Positions 17,134-32,609 of a DNA stretch of 32,752 nucleotides are shown here, in pieces. The DNA comes from Myxococcales bacterium. GTDB taxonomy: Bacteria > Myxococcota_A > UBA9160 > SMWR01. The position numbers and the translations under genes are program-made. The stretch spans positions 1-32,752 of the forward strand of contig JABSQX010000013.1 of NCBI GenBank assembly GCA_013215615.1. Direction: 5' to 3'. The notes under the pieces were generated by a model, which saw only the letters and a program-made list of their open reading frames with translations, was not told where the DNA came from and did not search any database. Position 1 is the stretch's first letter, and each line of letters opens with the position of its first letter.

Positions 17134-17137
<4 letters not shown>
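16091..17137 (+). CDS. Secreted SurA-like peptidyl-prolyl isomerase (parvulin)
   Basis: A likely periplasmic or outer-membrane-protein chaperone of 348 residues. The N-terminus [20 protein letters not shown] then AAAAPAQ reads as a signal peptide. Residues about 30-180 form the SurA-like N-terminal helical domain ([17 protein letters not shown]). A single PpiC/parvulin domain follows at about 182-280 ([25 protein letters not shown]). SurA of E. coli has two parvulin domains; this has one. I chose the TTG at 16091 because GAGGAG lies seven to eight bases upstream and it gives a clean signal peptide; an upstream GTG at 15998 overlaps the mfd stop. Its stop overlaps the uvrA start (GTGA), so translation of the two is probably coupled. 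Confidence 0.88.
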
Positions 17138-19989
<2,852 letters not shown>

Positions 19990-20011
19990 GAACGGGAAAG
20001 GGAGTGCGAGG

Positions 20012-20527
20012 ATGACGGGGAGCGACGACGCGGCGATCCTGCAGACACTGCTCGCCGAGCGGGACATCCGCAACGTGGTGCTCCGCTACTGCCGGGGCGT
20101 GGACCGCCTGGACGAGGAACTCGTGCGCTCCTGCTACCACCCGGGTGCCCACGACGAGCACGGCAGCTTTTCGGGGGACGTGGAGGCCTACATCGACTGG
20201 AGTTTCCGCCTGCTGCGCGGCTACGACGCCACCATGCACTTCATCGGCAACCAGCTCGTGGAGGTGCAGGGGGACGTCGCGCGCGCGGAGTCCTACGGGG
20301 TCGCCTACCACCGCAAGCACGGCGGCGAGGCGCGCCAGAATCTCACCACCGGCTTTCGCTTCGTGGACCGCTTCGAACGCCGCGATGGGGAGTGGCGGAT
20401 CGCTCGGCGCGTGGCCACCACCGAGTGGGTGCGCGCGGAGCGCCCCGAGGACCAATGGCCGGTTCCCGATCACCTGCGCGCTGGCAGCCGCGACCGCAGC
20501 GACCCCGTCTACGAGACCCAGGACTGA
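20012..20527 (+). CDS. SnoaL/NTF2-like fold protein
   Basis: The protein has 171 residues starting at an ATG 22 bases after uvrA. The segments LLAERDIRNVVLRYCRGVD and SCYHPGAHDEHGSFSG match the SnoaL_4-type NTF2-like proteins, whose opening helix, HxxD-like segment and later strands (DATMHFIGNQLVEVQGDVARAES and FRFVDRFERRDGEWRIARRVA) fit well. Such proteins often annotate as polyketide-cyclase-like or dehydratase-like, with unknown ligands. It is distinct from the NTF2-like gene at 6979. It may be read through from uvrA. The ligand and role are unknown. Confidence 0.85.
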   Translation: MTGSDDAAILQTLLAERDIRNVVLRYCRGVDRLDEELVRSCYHPGAHDEHGSFSGDVEAYIDWSFRLLRGYDATMHFIGNQLVEVQGDVARAESYGVAYHRKHGGEARQNLTTGFRFVDRFERRDGEWRIARRVATTEWVRAERPEDQWPVPDHLRAGSRDRSDPVYETQD

Positions 20528-20564
20528 GCGGACGCGCCCACGCGGGCCCCACGCCGCGCACGCC

Positions 20565-21638
20565 TCAGGGGCGCACCACGTAGAAGGCGTTCACCGGGTG
20601 GTCGAGTTCGAGCCGCTCGAAGGACGCGAAGCCCGCCTCGGCGGCCAGCTGCCGGGCCAGCTGTTCGTGGAGACCGAGCGTGCCCAGCCCCAATCCCCCG
20701 GGCTCGGAGAGCGCCGACGACAGACAGGTGAGCACCGAGGTGCCGTACATGAGCGCCGCCATCGGGTTGCGCTCCACGTTGGCCTCGTAACCGTCGTGGG
20801 CCTTGATGTCGCTGATCAGCCAGACGCCGTCCTCGGCGAGCGCGCCGCGAATCGCCTGGATGACGCTCACGGGGTCCGGCATGTCGTGCAGGCAGTCGAA
20901 GCTGGTCACGAAGCCGAAGCGCCCGTCCTCGGGGAGGGGCTCCTGGCGGACATCGTGGAAATGGACGTTCTCGAGGCCTGCCGCGCTTGCGTTGGCGCGG
21001 GCGCGATCGAGCGCGTGCTGGGAGGTCTCGTAACCGTGGTACTCGCTGGCGGGAAAGGCCTTCGCGATTTCCACCAGCGCGACCCCGCCCCCGCAGCCCA
21101 CGTCCGCTACGCGAATGCCCCGGCCGAGGGCTTCCACCACCCCTTCGACCCGAGGCAAGGCCACCGGAACCAGCAGCGAGCGAAACCAGGCCCCGAAGCC
21201 GCGCTCGACGCCGCGCGCGCCCTCCGCGCCCAGCGCGTCGTAGTCGAGACCGATACCAGTGCGGAAGGCCTCGGGGAGTTCTTCGAGCACGCCCATGGTC
21301 TGGGGCAGGGAGGAGAACCAACCAGCGCCGAAGGCGGGGTGATCCTCGTTGGCGAGCACCGCCTCGGCCTCCGGGGACAGCGCGAAGCGCTCCTCGCCGC
21401 GGTGCTCGAGCACCCCCGCCGCGCCCTGCTGATGGAGCCACTCGCGCAGCCAGCGCTCCGAGAGCCCGGTCTGCTGCGCCAGCGCCTCGCTGCTCACGGC
21501 TTCCCCACCGGCCAGGGCCTGGTAGAGACCCAGGCGGTCTCCCAGGCAAATCATCGCCGAGGTCATGGCGCCCTGCAGGCTGTGGAAGACGCTGCCCGCA
21601 AACTCCTGGAGTCGCTCGGGGTCGGGCGTGCGCGGCAT
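20565..21638 (-). CDS. Class I SAM-dependent methyltransferase with winged-helix N-terminal domain
   Basis: The protein has 357 residues. The N-terminal domain (MTSAMICLGDRLGLYQALAG and LSERWLREWLHQQGAAGVLE) is the dimerisation/winged-helix module of O-methyltransferase-type enzymes. The Rossmann domain has SAM motif VADVGCGGGVALVEIA at 177-192, acidic GYETSQ, and FDCLHDMPDPVSVIQAIRGAL. The C-terminus FERLELDHPVNAFYVVRP closes the fold. It resembles mycobacterial Rv2258c-like methyltransferases; the substrate is unknown. I chose the ATG at 21638 because the longer frame adds a basic tail into the tmk end. It lies 32 bases after tmk on the same strand and is convergent with the NTF2-like gene. 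Confidence 0.88.
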   Translation of the reverse strand: MPRTPDPERLQEFAGSVFHSLQGAMTSAMICLGDRLGLYQALAGGEAVSSEALAQQTGLSERWLREWLHQQGAAGVLEHRGEERFALSPEAEAVLANEDHPAFGAGWFSSLPQTMGVLEELPEAFRTGIGLDYDALGAEGARGVERGFGAWFRSLLVPVALPRVEGVVEALGRGIRVADVGCGGGVALVEIAKAFPASEYHGYETSQHALDRARANASAAGLENVHFHDVRQEPLPEDGRFGFVTSFDCLHDMPDPVSVIQAIRGALAEDGVWLISDIKAHDGYEANVERNPMAALMYGTSVLTCLSSALSEPGGLGLGTLGLHEQLARQLAAEAGFASFERLELDHPVNAFYVVRP

Positions 21639-21670
21639 GCGCCCAGGCTGCCATCCGCGACCCGGGCGCG

Positions 21671-22279
21671 TCAAGTCACGGCGGCGCGCAGTACGGCCAG
21701 CTGCTGCCACAACTCGGCGTGGACTTCCCGCTGCGAGCGGCTGGCGTCGACGCGCTGGAAGTAGGGTCGCTCGATGGCGCGGAAGATCTCCGCCACCTCT
21801 TCGAGGTAGTCGGCGCGTTCGAAGGCCGGCTCCGCGACCCCGCCCCGGGCGCGCACCCGCGCCAGGCCCAGCTCCACCGGTACCTCCAGGTAGAGGGCCA
21901 GGTCGGGCGCTGGGAAACGCGCTTCGCTCTGGGAGAGCAGTTCCCGCCAGTCGAGGCCACGAGCCCCCTGGTAGGCGACGGTGGAGAGGAAGTACCGGTC
22001 CGTGATCACCAACCGCCCCTCGGCGAGGGCGGGTGCGATGCTCTGCGCTACGTGCTCCGCGCGATCCTCTACGAACCAGCGGAGTTCATCCGCAACGGGG
22101 GCCTGTTGCCCGCTTCGCGCCATCGCGCGAATGCGACGGCCATGCGCTCCATCGGTGGGCTCGCGGGTGAGGAGCGGCGCGAGACCCTCCGCGCGCAAGG
22201 CCTCTCCGAGCCCCACCAGCTGCGTGCTCTTCCCACAGCCGTCCAGGCCCTCGAGGGCCACGAGTAGCCCGCGTTTCAC
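21671..22279 (-). CDS. tmk: Thymidylate kinase
   Basis: This enzyme phosphorylates dTMP to dTDP. The protein has 202 residues from a GTG. The P-loop GLDGCGKSTQ is at 11-20, the DR(Y/F) motif is TDRYFLSTVAYQG (93-105) with Asp94-Arg95, and TREPTDGAHGRRIR matches the base/nucleoside-binding segment. The LID region is short (RARGGVAEPAFERADYLE) with Arg in the P-loop-adjacent position not obvious, so I do not assign the type. It is the first gene of a tmk-methyltransferase pair on the minus strand. Identification is secure. Confidence 0.94.
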   Translation of the reverse strand: MKRGLLVALEGLDGCGKSTQLVGLGEALRAEGLAPLLTREPTDGAHGRRIRAMARSGQQAPVADELRWFVEDRAEHVAQSIAPALAEGRLVITDRYFLSTVAYQGARGLDWRELLSQSEARFPAPDLALYLEVPVELGLARVRARGGVAEPAFERADYLEEVAEIFRAIERPYFQRVDASRSQREVHAELWQQLAVLRAAVT

Positions 22280-22572
22280 GGCGCAACCGTGGCGTTGCGT
22301 TCACAAGGGTCCGGCCGCCACGCCGGGCAGGCGGGGAACCGGCTTGTGGAACGGGGGCTTGCGGCGACCCGCCCTACGCGCGCTTGGTGGCACACCACTT
22401 GCTCGTCTAGCCGGCGTGCCGCATGGCACGCCCGCTCCACCCCTCAAAGGGACCGGGGGAAGGGCGGGTGCCGGGGCGCCGGGCGGGGGCAGGGTTTCGA
22501 CGCGGGAATTTCAACGGGGTGAGACCCGCGCCGAGGCTCCCGCCCGGCGTCTCATCGGCAGTCGCCCCGCTC
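22280..22572. other. Intergenic stretch downstream of atpE and upstream of tmk, with two hairpins
   Basis: I see no gene here; overlapping frames are shadows. GGCGTGCC (22413-22420), loop GCAT and GGCACGCC (22425-22432) form a perfect eight-base hairpin. GAGAC (22521-22525) and GTCTC (22549-22553) enclose an additional GCCG/CGGC pairing and lie 20 bases after the atpE stop. TGGTG/CACCA at 22385-22397 is a third, small inverted repeat. None is followed by a T-run, so termination is only suggested. The tmk promoter should lie in the low-coordinate half, but I see no clear consensus. Confidence 0.45.
22413..22432. terminator. Perfect 8-bp GC hairpin, possible atp cluster terminator
   Basis: GGCGTGCC and GGCACGCC pair over a GCAT loop, about 140 bases beyond the atpE stop. 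It could be a terminator without a T-tract, or a protein-binding site upstream of tmk. Confidence 0.35.
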
Positions 22573-22887
22573 TCAGCCGATGTTCCCGTAGAGCAGGAAG
22601 GCGATCAGCAGGCCGTAGATCGCGATGGACTCGATGAGCACCATGCCCAGGATGAAGTTGGTGAACATGGCGCCGGCCGCTCCGGGGTTGCGGGCGATGC
22701 CCGCGGTGGTGTTGCCCGCAGTGAGGCCCTGGCCGATCCCGCAGCCCAGGCCCGCCAGACCTACCGCCAGGCCCGCGCCGATCGCGTAGCCCCAGGCGTG
22801 CTCTCCGCCGGCGTCGGCGGCCAGTGCCGCCACGGGGAACAGGATGAAGAACAGGCTCCAGGAGCTCAAGGTTGCAAGTCTGCGCAT
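22573..22887 (-). CDS. atpE: ATP synthase F0 subunit c with N-terminal signal-like leader
   Basis: Subunit c forms the rotor ring that carries the coupling ion. The protein has 104 residues because an extra ~24-residue leader (MRRLATLSSWSLFFILFPVA then ALA) precedes the two-helix hairpin; such leaders occur in deltaproteobacterial c subunits. Helix 1 has the Gly-rich GLGCGIGQGL and the loop has ARNPGAA. The ion carboxylate is Glu86 in LIESIAIYG. Gln53, Glu86, Ser87 and Tyr91 match sodium-type ligands, although the Thr position is Ile88. The ATG has GAGGAGA about nine bases upstream. It is the last gene of atpZ-atpI-atpB-atpE; the F1 genes are elsewhere. Confidence 0.95.
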   Translation of the reverse strand: MRRLATLSSWSLFFILFPVAALAADAGGEHAWGYAIGAGLAVGLAGLGCGIGQGLTAGNTTAGIARNPGAAGAMFTNFILGMVLIESIAIYGLLIAFLLYGNIG

Positions 22888-22955
22888 GGGTCGATCTCTC
22901 CTCGATGGTTTGGAATCCGTCTGGAATCCGTTTGCAATGACTAGGCGCCCGCGAG

Positions 22956-23672
22956 CTAGTGGGGATCGTCGAGCGCCAACCCGATGTAGATCATGGTAAG
23001 CAGGGCGAAGACGAAAGCCTGCAGGAAGGAAATCACCAAGCCCAGCCCCATGAAGATCGCCGGCACCCCGATCGGCGCCAAACTGAGCCACACCACGATC
23101 ACGGTGTGGTCCGCGTACATGTTGGCGAGCAGGCGAACCGTCAGGGTCAGCATGCGCGCGAAGTCCAGCGGGATCTCCAGCACGATGAAGATCGGGGCCA
23201 AGAGCCGCATGTGCACCACGCGGCCGCCGATCTCGGCGTCGAAGAAGCTCGGCCCCAGGAACTTGACGAGGTAGCGGCTCCGGTGCTTGGTGATCCCGAT
23301 CCAGGTATAGAGCCCCCAGGCGATGATCGCCCAGGCCGCCGTGGTGTTGACGTCGCTGGTCGCCCCGTCCAAGGTGGGCAGCAGCCCCAGCAGGTTGGAG
23401 ATCAGGATGAAGAAGAACATCGTCCCGATGATCGGGAAGTAGCGCCGCCACTCCGGGCCCGTGCGCTCCTCCGCCATGCCGGCCAGCCACTCGACCAGCA
23501 CCTCCATCACGTTCCGGACCGTCAAGCCCTCGTCGGGGAGGATCCCGCCGCCACTGGCTGACACGCTGCGCCGCACCAGCACGCCGAGCCCGAGCAGGAT
23601 CAGCGCCGCCACCAGGGCGGCCTGCAGGACCCAATGGACCGCGATGTACTCCTCGAGTCCGCGGAAGATCAT
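22956..23672 (-). CDS. atpB: ATP synthase F0 subunit a
   Basis: Subunit a forms the ion half-channels against the c ring. The protein has 238 residues with about five to six hydrophobic helices. The essential Arg is Arg180 in LTLTVRLLANMYADH, the equivalent of E. coli Arg210. ISNLLGLLPTLDGATSDVNTT and the C-terminal FALLTMIYIGLALDD segments are characteristic. I chose the ATG at 23672, which overlaps the atpI stop by four bases (ATGA); an ATG 45 bases upstream gives a basic tail. atpE follows 68 bases downstream with its own ribosome site. Confidence 0.95.
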   Translation of the reverse strand: MIFRGLEEYIAVHWVLQAALVAALILLGLGVLVRRSVSASGGGILPDEGLTVRNVMEVLVEWLAGMAEERTGPEWRRYFPIIGTMFFFILISNLLGLLPTLDGATSDVNTTAAWAIIAWGLYTWIGITKHRSRYLVKFLGPSFFDAEIGGRVVHMRLLAPIFIVLEIPLDFARMLTLTVRLLANMYADHTVIVVWLSLAPIGVPAIFMGLGLVISFLQAFVFALLTMIYIGLALDDPH

Positions 23673-24103
23673 GTGTCGTCGACCTCGTCCCGCTCGCGCG
23701 CGAGCCAGGGATCCCACGTCTCCCAGGCCGGGTCATCCGGCGCGAGGGCGGGCGCCTCCGGGTCGACGGGCGGCCGCGTGCGCCAGGCGTGCCATAGCAC
23801 CGCGGGCATCACCAGGGACAGACCCAGCAGCAGACCCAAGGGGTGCACGCCGGCTCGCAGCAACGCCGCGATGCCGACTGTGAGCAGCACCATGCGCAGG
23901 CCGTAGACGCCCACCCAGCTGCTGCCGCCCAGCGCGCCGCCATCGAAGAGACTCTGCGCCGAGCGTCGCAGGCCGTGGAAGTTGACGGCTTCCAGCACTG
24001 CACCACCCGCGACCCCCCAGCTAAACGCGGGGGAGGCGACCACCAGCGAGACCACTACGGCGCCCGCGGAAAACTTCAGGTTCATTCGTTCGATGGGGTC
24101 CAT
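23669..24103 (-). CDS. atpI: ATP synthase subunit I-like membrane protein
   Basis: The protein has 144 residues with about four hydrophobic segments, including SAGAVVVSLVVASPAFSWGVAGG, GLRMVLLTVGIAALLRAG and LGLLLGLSLVMPAVLWHAW, and an acidic C-terminal tail rich in Asp, Glu and Pro. AtpI-type proteins assist c-ring assembly. The assignment rests mostly on position (between atpZ and atpB), helix count and length rather than strong motifs. Its stop overlaps the atpB start. An internal Met7 is an equally possible start. Confidence 0.75.
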   Translation of the reverse strand: MDPIERMNLKFSAGAVVVSLVVASPAFSWGVAGGAVLEAVNFHGLRRSAQSLFDGGALGGSSWVGVYGLRMVLLTVGIAALLRAGVHPLGLLLGLSLVMPAVLWHAWRTRPPVDPEAPALAPDDPAWETWDPWLARERDEVDDT

Positions 24104-24119
24104 GGGAGCGGTCCGATTC

Positions 24120-24404
24120 TCATGACTGGCCGTCGGATTCCCCGTCCCCGGGGTCGTGGAGATTCCTGCCGAGCCTCACCAGGCGTAGCACGAAGGAGCC
24201 GAAACCGATTCCCACACCGATCATCAGGTAGCGTGGCTCCGTGTCGTAGTGGCGATCCGCCAGGAATCCGATCCCCGCTGCGACGAGGACCGCAAAGACC
24301 GCCTCGAAGGCCCCCTGGTAGGCACGGGCCTGGGTCCGAGACGAGCGATTCCGATCCGCCGATCGCTCACGGGTTTCCCCCTGCTGATCGGCCCCGTCCC
24401 TCAT
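24120..24404 (-). CDS. atpZ: AtpZ/AtpI-family small membrane protein
   Basis: The protein has 94 residues. A hydrophilic N-terminus rich in Arg and Gln is followed by two helices (AFEAVFAVLVAAGIGFLADRHY and YLMIGVGIGFGSFVLRLVRLG) separated by a short DTEPR turn. The G(I/F)GFLxDxxxxTxPxxxxxGxxxGxxxG pattern is the AtpZ signature. AtpZ proteins support F0 assembly or Mg/Ca handling. It is the first F0 gene, 16 bases before atpI. The gap to hemL (127 bases) may hold a promoter and carries a GC hairpin. Confidence 0.85.
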   Translation of the reverse strand: MRDGADQQGETRERSADRNRSSRTQARAYQGAFEAVFAVLVAAGIGFLADRHYDTEPRYLMIGVGIGFGSFVLRLVRLGRNLHDPGDGESDGQS

Positions 24405-24471
24405 CTCGAAACCCCGCCGTACAAGACGAACGGTACTGCCCGGCGCGCGGACACCCTCGAGTGCGAAGGCC

Positions 24472-24490
24472 CGGGTCCCACGGGCCCGGA
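24472..24490. terminator. GC hairpin between hemL and atpZ
   Basis: CCGGGTCC (24472-24479) and GGGCCCGG (24483-24490) pair with one mismatch over a CAC loop, 40 bases beyond the hemL stop on the minus strand. Without a T-run it is only a candidate terminator for the gyr/hemL transcript. Confidence 0.3.
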
Positions 24491-24531
24491 TCGGAGAACG
24501 GCGCCGAGCCTAGCCAAGGCGGGGAACGACC

Positions 24532-25827
24532 TCAACGCGCGCGAGCGATGCTCGCGAGCGTCGCTCGGGTGGCCGCCAAGGTGGCTCGCAGGTCGGCGGG
24601 GCGGTGTGCGAGGGAAACGAAGCCGGCTTCGAAGGGGGAGGGTGCCAGGTATACGCCGCGCTTCAGCATGCCCCGGAAGAAGCGCTGGAAGCACGCAGCG
24701 TCGGCCTGGCGGGCCTGCTCGAAGTCGTGCACCGGTCCCGCGTGGAAGAAGAAACCGAACATGCCCCCCAGGCTCTGGGAACACAGCGGGATCTCCACCT
24801 CTGCGGCGGCCTCGCGCAGACCCGTGGCCAGCTGATCGGCCAGCGCCCCCAGCTTCTCGTAGCTGCCGGGCCGAGCGAGTTCCCGCAGGGTCTCGGCCCC
24901 CGCGGCCATCGCCAGCGGGTTGCCGGAGAGCGTGCCGGCCTGGTAGACGGGCCCTTCCGGCGCCATCTGCTCCATCAGTTCCCGGCGCCCCCCGTAGGCG
25001 GCCGCGGGCAGTCCGCCCCCTACCACCTTGCCGAGGCAGGTGAGGTCGGGCTTCACGTCGAAGAGCCGCTGCGCGCCCCCCCAGGCCACCCGGAAGCCCG
25101 TCATCACCTCGTCGAAAATCAGCAGCGCGCCGTAGCGGTCGCAGAGCTCGCGCAGGCCCGGCAGGAAGCCGGGCTCCGGGGCCACCATGCCCATGTTGCC
25201 GGCGACCGGTTCTACGATCACGCAGGCGATCTCGTCCCTCCAGCGTTCGAAGGCGCCTTGCACCGCGTCGAGCGCATTGAAGGGAGCCTGGACGGTGAGC
25301 TCCGTGAAAGCCTGCGGCACCCCGGGAGAGCCCGGAATGCCGAGGGTCGCCACACCGCTGCCAGCTCCCACCAGTAGCGAGTCCGCGTGTCCGTGGTAGC
25401 AGCCCTCGAACTTCAGGATGCGTGATCGCCCGGTGACGGCCCGGGCCAGGCGCAAGGCGCTCATGGTGGCTTCGGTGCCCGAACTCACCATGCGCACCTG
25501 CTCCACGCTGGGCAGCGCCCCGCAGATCAGCTCAGCGAGGTGTGTTTCGGACTCCGTGGGAGCCCCGAAGCTGGTTCCGCGTTTCAGGGCGGCCCGCAGC
25601 GCTCGCAGCACCGGGGGCGCTGCGTGCCCCAGGATCATGGGTCCCCAGGAACCCACGTAGTCGATGTACTCGTTGCCGTCGGCGTCGAAGATACGGGCGC
25701 CGCGCGCGTGATCCACGAAGCGAGGCACGCCCCCCACGGAGCCGAAGGCGCGTACCGGGCTGTTGACTCCGCCGGGGATGACACGGCGCGCGCGCCGGAA
25801 GAGCTGTCTCGAGCGGCGGGTGGCCAC
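24532..25827 (-). CDS. hemL: Glutamate-1-semialdehyde 2,1-aminomutase
   Basis: This PLP enzyme makes 5-aminolevulinate from glutamate-1-semialdehyde, the last step of the C5 route to tetrapyrroles. The protein has 431 residues. The phosphate-site segment is SSGTEA at 115-120, the stacking motif is YHGH at 144-147, FDEVMTGFR is at 238-246, and the PLP lysine is Lys267 in [10 protein letters not shown]. The start is a GTG at 25827, only four bases after the gyrA stop, so it is translated from the gyrase message or has its promoter inside gyrA. hemA is not in the window. Confidence 0.96.
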   Translation of the reverse strand: MATRRSRQLFRRARRVIPGGVNSPVRAFGSVGGVPRFVDHARGARIFDADGNEYIDYVGSWGPMILGHAAPPVLRALRAALKRGTSFGAPTESETHLAELICGALPSVEQVRMVSSGTEATMSALRLARAVTGRSRILKFEGCYHGHADSLLVGAGSGVATLGIPGSPGVPQAFTELTVQAPFNALDAVQGAFERWRDEIACVIVEPVAGNMGMVAPEPGFLPGLRELCDRYGALLIFDEVMTGFRVAWGGAQRLFDVKPDLTCLGKVVGGGLPAAAYGGRRELMEQMAPEGPVYQAGTLSGNPLAMAAGAETLRELARPGSYEKLGALADQLATGLREAAAEVEIPLCSQSLGGMFGFFFHAGPVHDFEQARQADAACFQRFFRGMLKRGVYLAPSPFEAGFVSLAHRPADLRATLAATRATLASIARAR

Positions 25828-25831
25828 GGCC

Positions 25832-28336
<2,505 letters not shown>

Positions 28337-28414
28337 CTCGTCCTCGTGGCTTCATGAGATCGTCGGACGTGTCGGATGCAGTCCTGCAAGCTCGACTTCG
28401 AATGCAACACGCCC

Positions 28415-31117
<2,703 letters not shown>

Positions 31118-32242
31118 TCAGACCCGCATCGGCATCACGACCCCGAGTACATCGTCATCGTCTGTCGGGGTGACGCGTATGGGCGAGAGTGCATCCTTGA
31201 AACTCAAACAGATTTCCTTGGTACCCGGTGCGTTGAGGGCTTCCATCAGATAGCGCGCGTTGAAGGCGATCACGAGACTTTCTCCCGCAAAATCTACATC
31301 CAGCGTCTCTCGAGCTTCACCGAGGTCCGGATTCTTCGAAGTCAACGAGACTTCACCCGACGAGAACTCCAGATTCACCGCCCGACTCCGCTCGGAAGAG
31401 AGCAGGGAAACCCGCCTCAAGGCTTGTACGAAGCGCTCCCGATCTACCACTAGTCGCTGCGAACCCTCTTCCGGAATCACATTTCGATAGTTTGGGAATT
31501 CACCCTCAATCAACCGCAACGTCAGCGTTACACCTCCCTTTCGCGCCAGGCCATTATTCCCCTCGAAACCCAACTCGAGCTCATGTGTGTCATCTTCATC
31601 TACGAGTTTCTTCAACTCCGAGAGACCCTTTCGAGGAACGATCACGCCATCCGCAAACCCTTCCAAACTGCTCCCAAAGCTCCGATCCACATATGCGAGC
31701 CGGTGTCCATCCGTCGCCACCATGCGCAGTTTTCCCGCTTCTTCAATCTGCTCGAGATACACCCCGTTCAAGTTGTAACGCGCCTCATCGTTCGACGCCG
31801 CGTACATCGTCTTCTCGATCATTTCACCAACAACCATCGCCTGCACCTGGAACGTCCGCTCCGGCGAGAACACTGGCAGTGTCGGATATTCGTCCGCCGC
31901 ACTACCCGCCAAGCTAAACTCTGACCGCGCACAGCGAATTGACAAATAGGCGTTTTCCGTTGTTGCGATCTCAACACGCTCATCCGGAAGCTCTCGAATG
32001 ATTTCATAGAACTTCTTACCGGAAACGGTGATCGCTCCTGATTCGGCCACCTCACAGCTATGTTGACTGCGGATTCCCACTTCTAGATCCGTAGCGGCGA
32101 GTTCGAGTTCTCCTCCGTCATCGACTTCACGAACTTGTATCAGGATATTTGCAAGGATCGGCATACTATTGCGCTTTTCGGTAACGGACTGAAGACGTGC
32201 AAGCCCTCGTTGAAGCTCGTGTTGATCGATACTGATTTTCAT
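31118..32242 (-). CDS. dnaN: DNA polymerase III beta subunit (sliding clamp)
   Basis: The ring-shaped clamp tethers replicative and repair polymerases to DNA. The protein has 374 residues (E. coli 366) in three repeated domains: from MKISIDQHELQRGLARLQSV, from FSPERTFQVQAMVVGEMIEKTM, and from EGSQRLVVDRERFVQALRRVS. ATDGHRLAYVDRS and the C-terminal VVMPMRV are the clamp hallmarks. The ATG has CGGAG eight bases upstream. Base composition is less GC-rich than the neighbours (about 52-60% in lines I counted, against about 62-77% in mfd and uvrA). It faces divergently from rpmH; dnaA does not precede it. Confidence 0.97.
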   Translation of the reverse strand: MKISIDQHELQRGLARLQSVTEKRNSMPILANILIQVREVDDGGELELAATDLEVGIRSQHSCEVAESGAITVSGKKFYEIIRELPDERVEIATTENAYLSIRCARSEFSLAGSAADEYPTLPVFSPERTFQVQAMVVGEMIEKTMYAASNDEARYNLNGVYLEQIEEAGKLRMVATDGHRLAYVDRSFGSSLEGFADGVIVPRKGLSELKKLVDEDDTHELELGFEGNNGLARKGGVTLTLRLIEGEFPNYRNVIPEEGSQRLVVDRERFVQALRRVSLLSSERSRAVNLEFSSGEVSLTSKNPDLGEARETLDVDFAGESLVIAFNARYLMEALNAPGTKEICLSFKDALSPIRVTPTDDDDVLGVVMPMRV

Positions 32243-32268
32243 GCGTTTCTCCGCGTAGTGCTTTCTTC

Positions 32269-32291
32269 TTATTTCTTCTTTAAAGAAATAA
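32269..32291. repeat. Inverted repeat upstream of dnaN
   Basis: TTATTTC (32269-32275) and GAAATAA (32285-32291) form seven-base arms around a nine-base spacer that itself includes the palindrome TTCTTTAAAGAA (32276-32287). It lies 26 bases before the dnaN ATG and is the most AT-rich spot in the window. It may be an operator or part of an unwinding element. Confidence 0.6.
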
Positions 32292-32547
32292 TTCGTAGTC
32301 GTAGACAGCAGTCGAATACGACAAAAGCAACTTATGACCTTCTCGTTGCATAGGATCTACAAGCGTCGAATTATGCATCGAATGCGTACTCACTGGAGCA
32401 AGCTCGACGAGATATCTGCGACCTGTGGATGGTATCACGTAGATAGTCGAACTGAGGGTGCATCTAGGCACATTCTCGTGTGCTGACGACTGAGACTCTA
32501 CCCCGAGATCAGCACAAAGTGACGTCTTCGCTGTGTGGTCTACGGCG

Positions 32548-32576
32548 TTGACCCGTTCAGGGCCCGCGGCTAACTT
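32548..32576 (+). promoter_or_regulatory. Candidate rpmH promoter
   Basis: TTGACC (32548-32553), a 17-base spacer and TAACTT (32571-32576) lie 33 bases before the rpmH ATG. The -35 is good (five of six) and the -10 is weak (three of six). Confidence 0.4.
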
Positions 32577-32609
32577 GCGACGTTTCCAATCCGAGTCGGA
32601 TCGTCAAAT

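Larger units (their letters stand above)
32243..32609. other. AT-richer dnaN/rpmH gap, candidate replication-origin or regulatory region
   Basis: This is 367 bases with no convincing gene. One 60-base line (32281-32340) is about 37% GC in an otherwise GC-rich window. Features visible: an inverted repeat at 32269-32291, a weak DnaA-box-like TTATGCATC (32371-32379) and TGTGGATGG (32424-32432), each 7 of 9 to consensus forms, the motif TCGAAT at 32312, 32366 and 32379, and a candidate rpmH promoter at 32548-32576. The position between rpmH and dnaN is the classic bacterial origin site. No tight cluster of perfect DnaA boxes is seen, so origin function is only possible. Confidence 0.45.

Noticed and set aside
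31492-31917. 141-codon plus-strand frame inside dnaN
   Set aside because: Antisense to conserved clamp sequence, rich in Ser/Pro/Arg with no domain.
32280-32471. 63-codon minus-strand frame in the dnaN/rpmH gap
   Set aside because: No ribosome site, no motif, and it covers the inverted repeat; probably chance.
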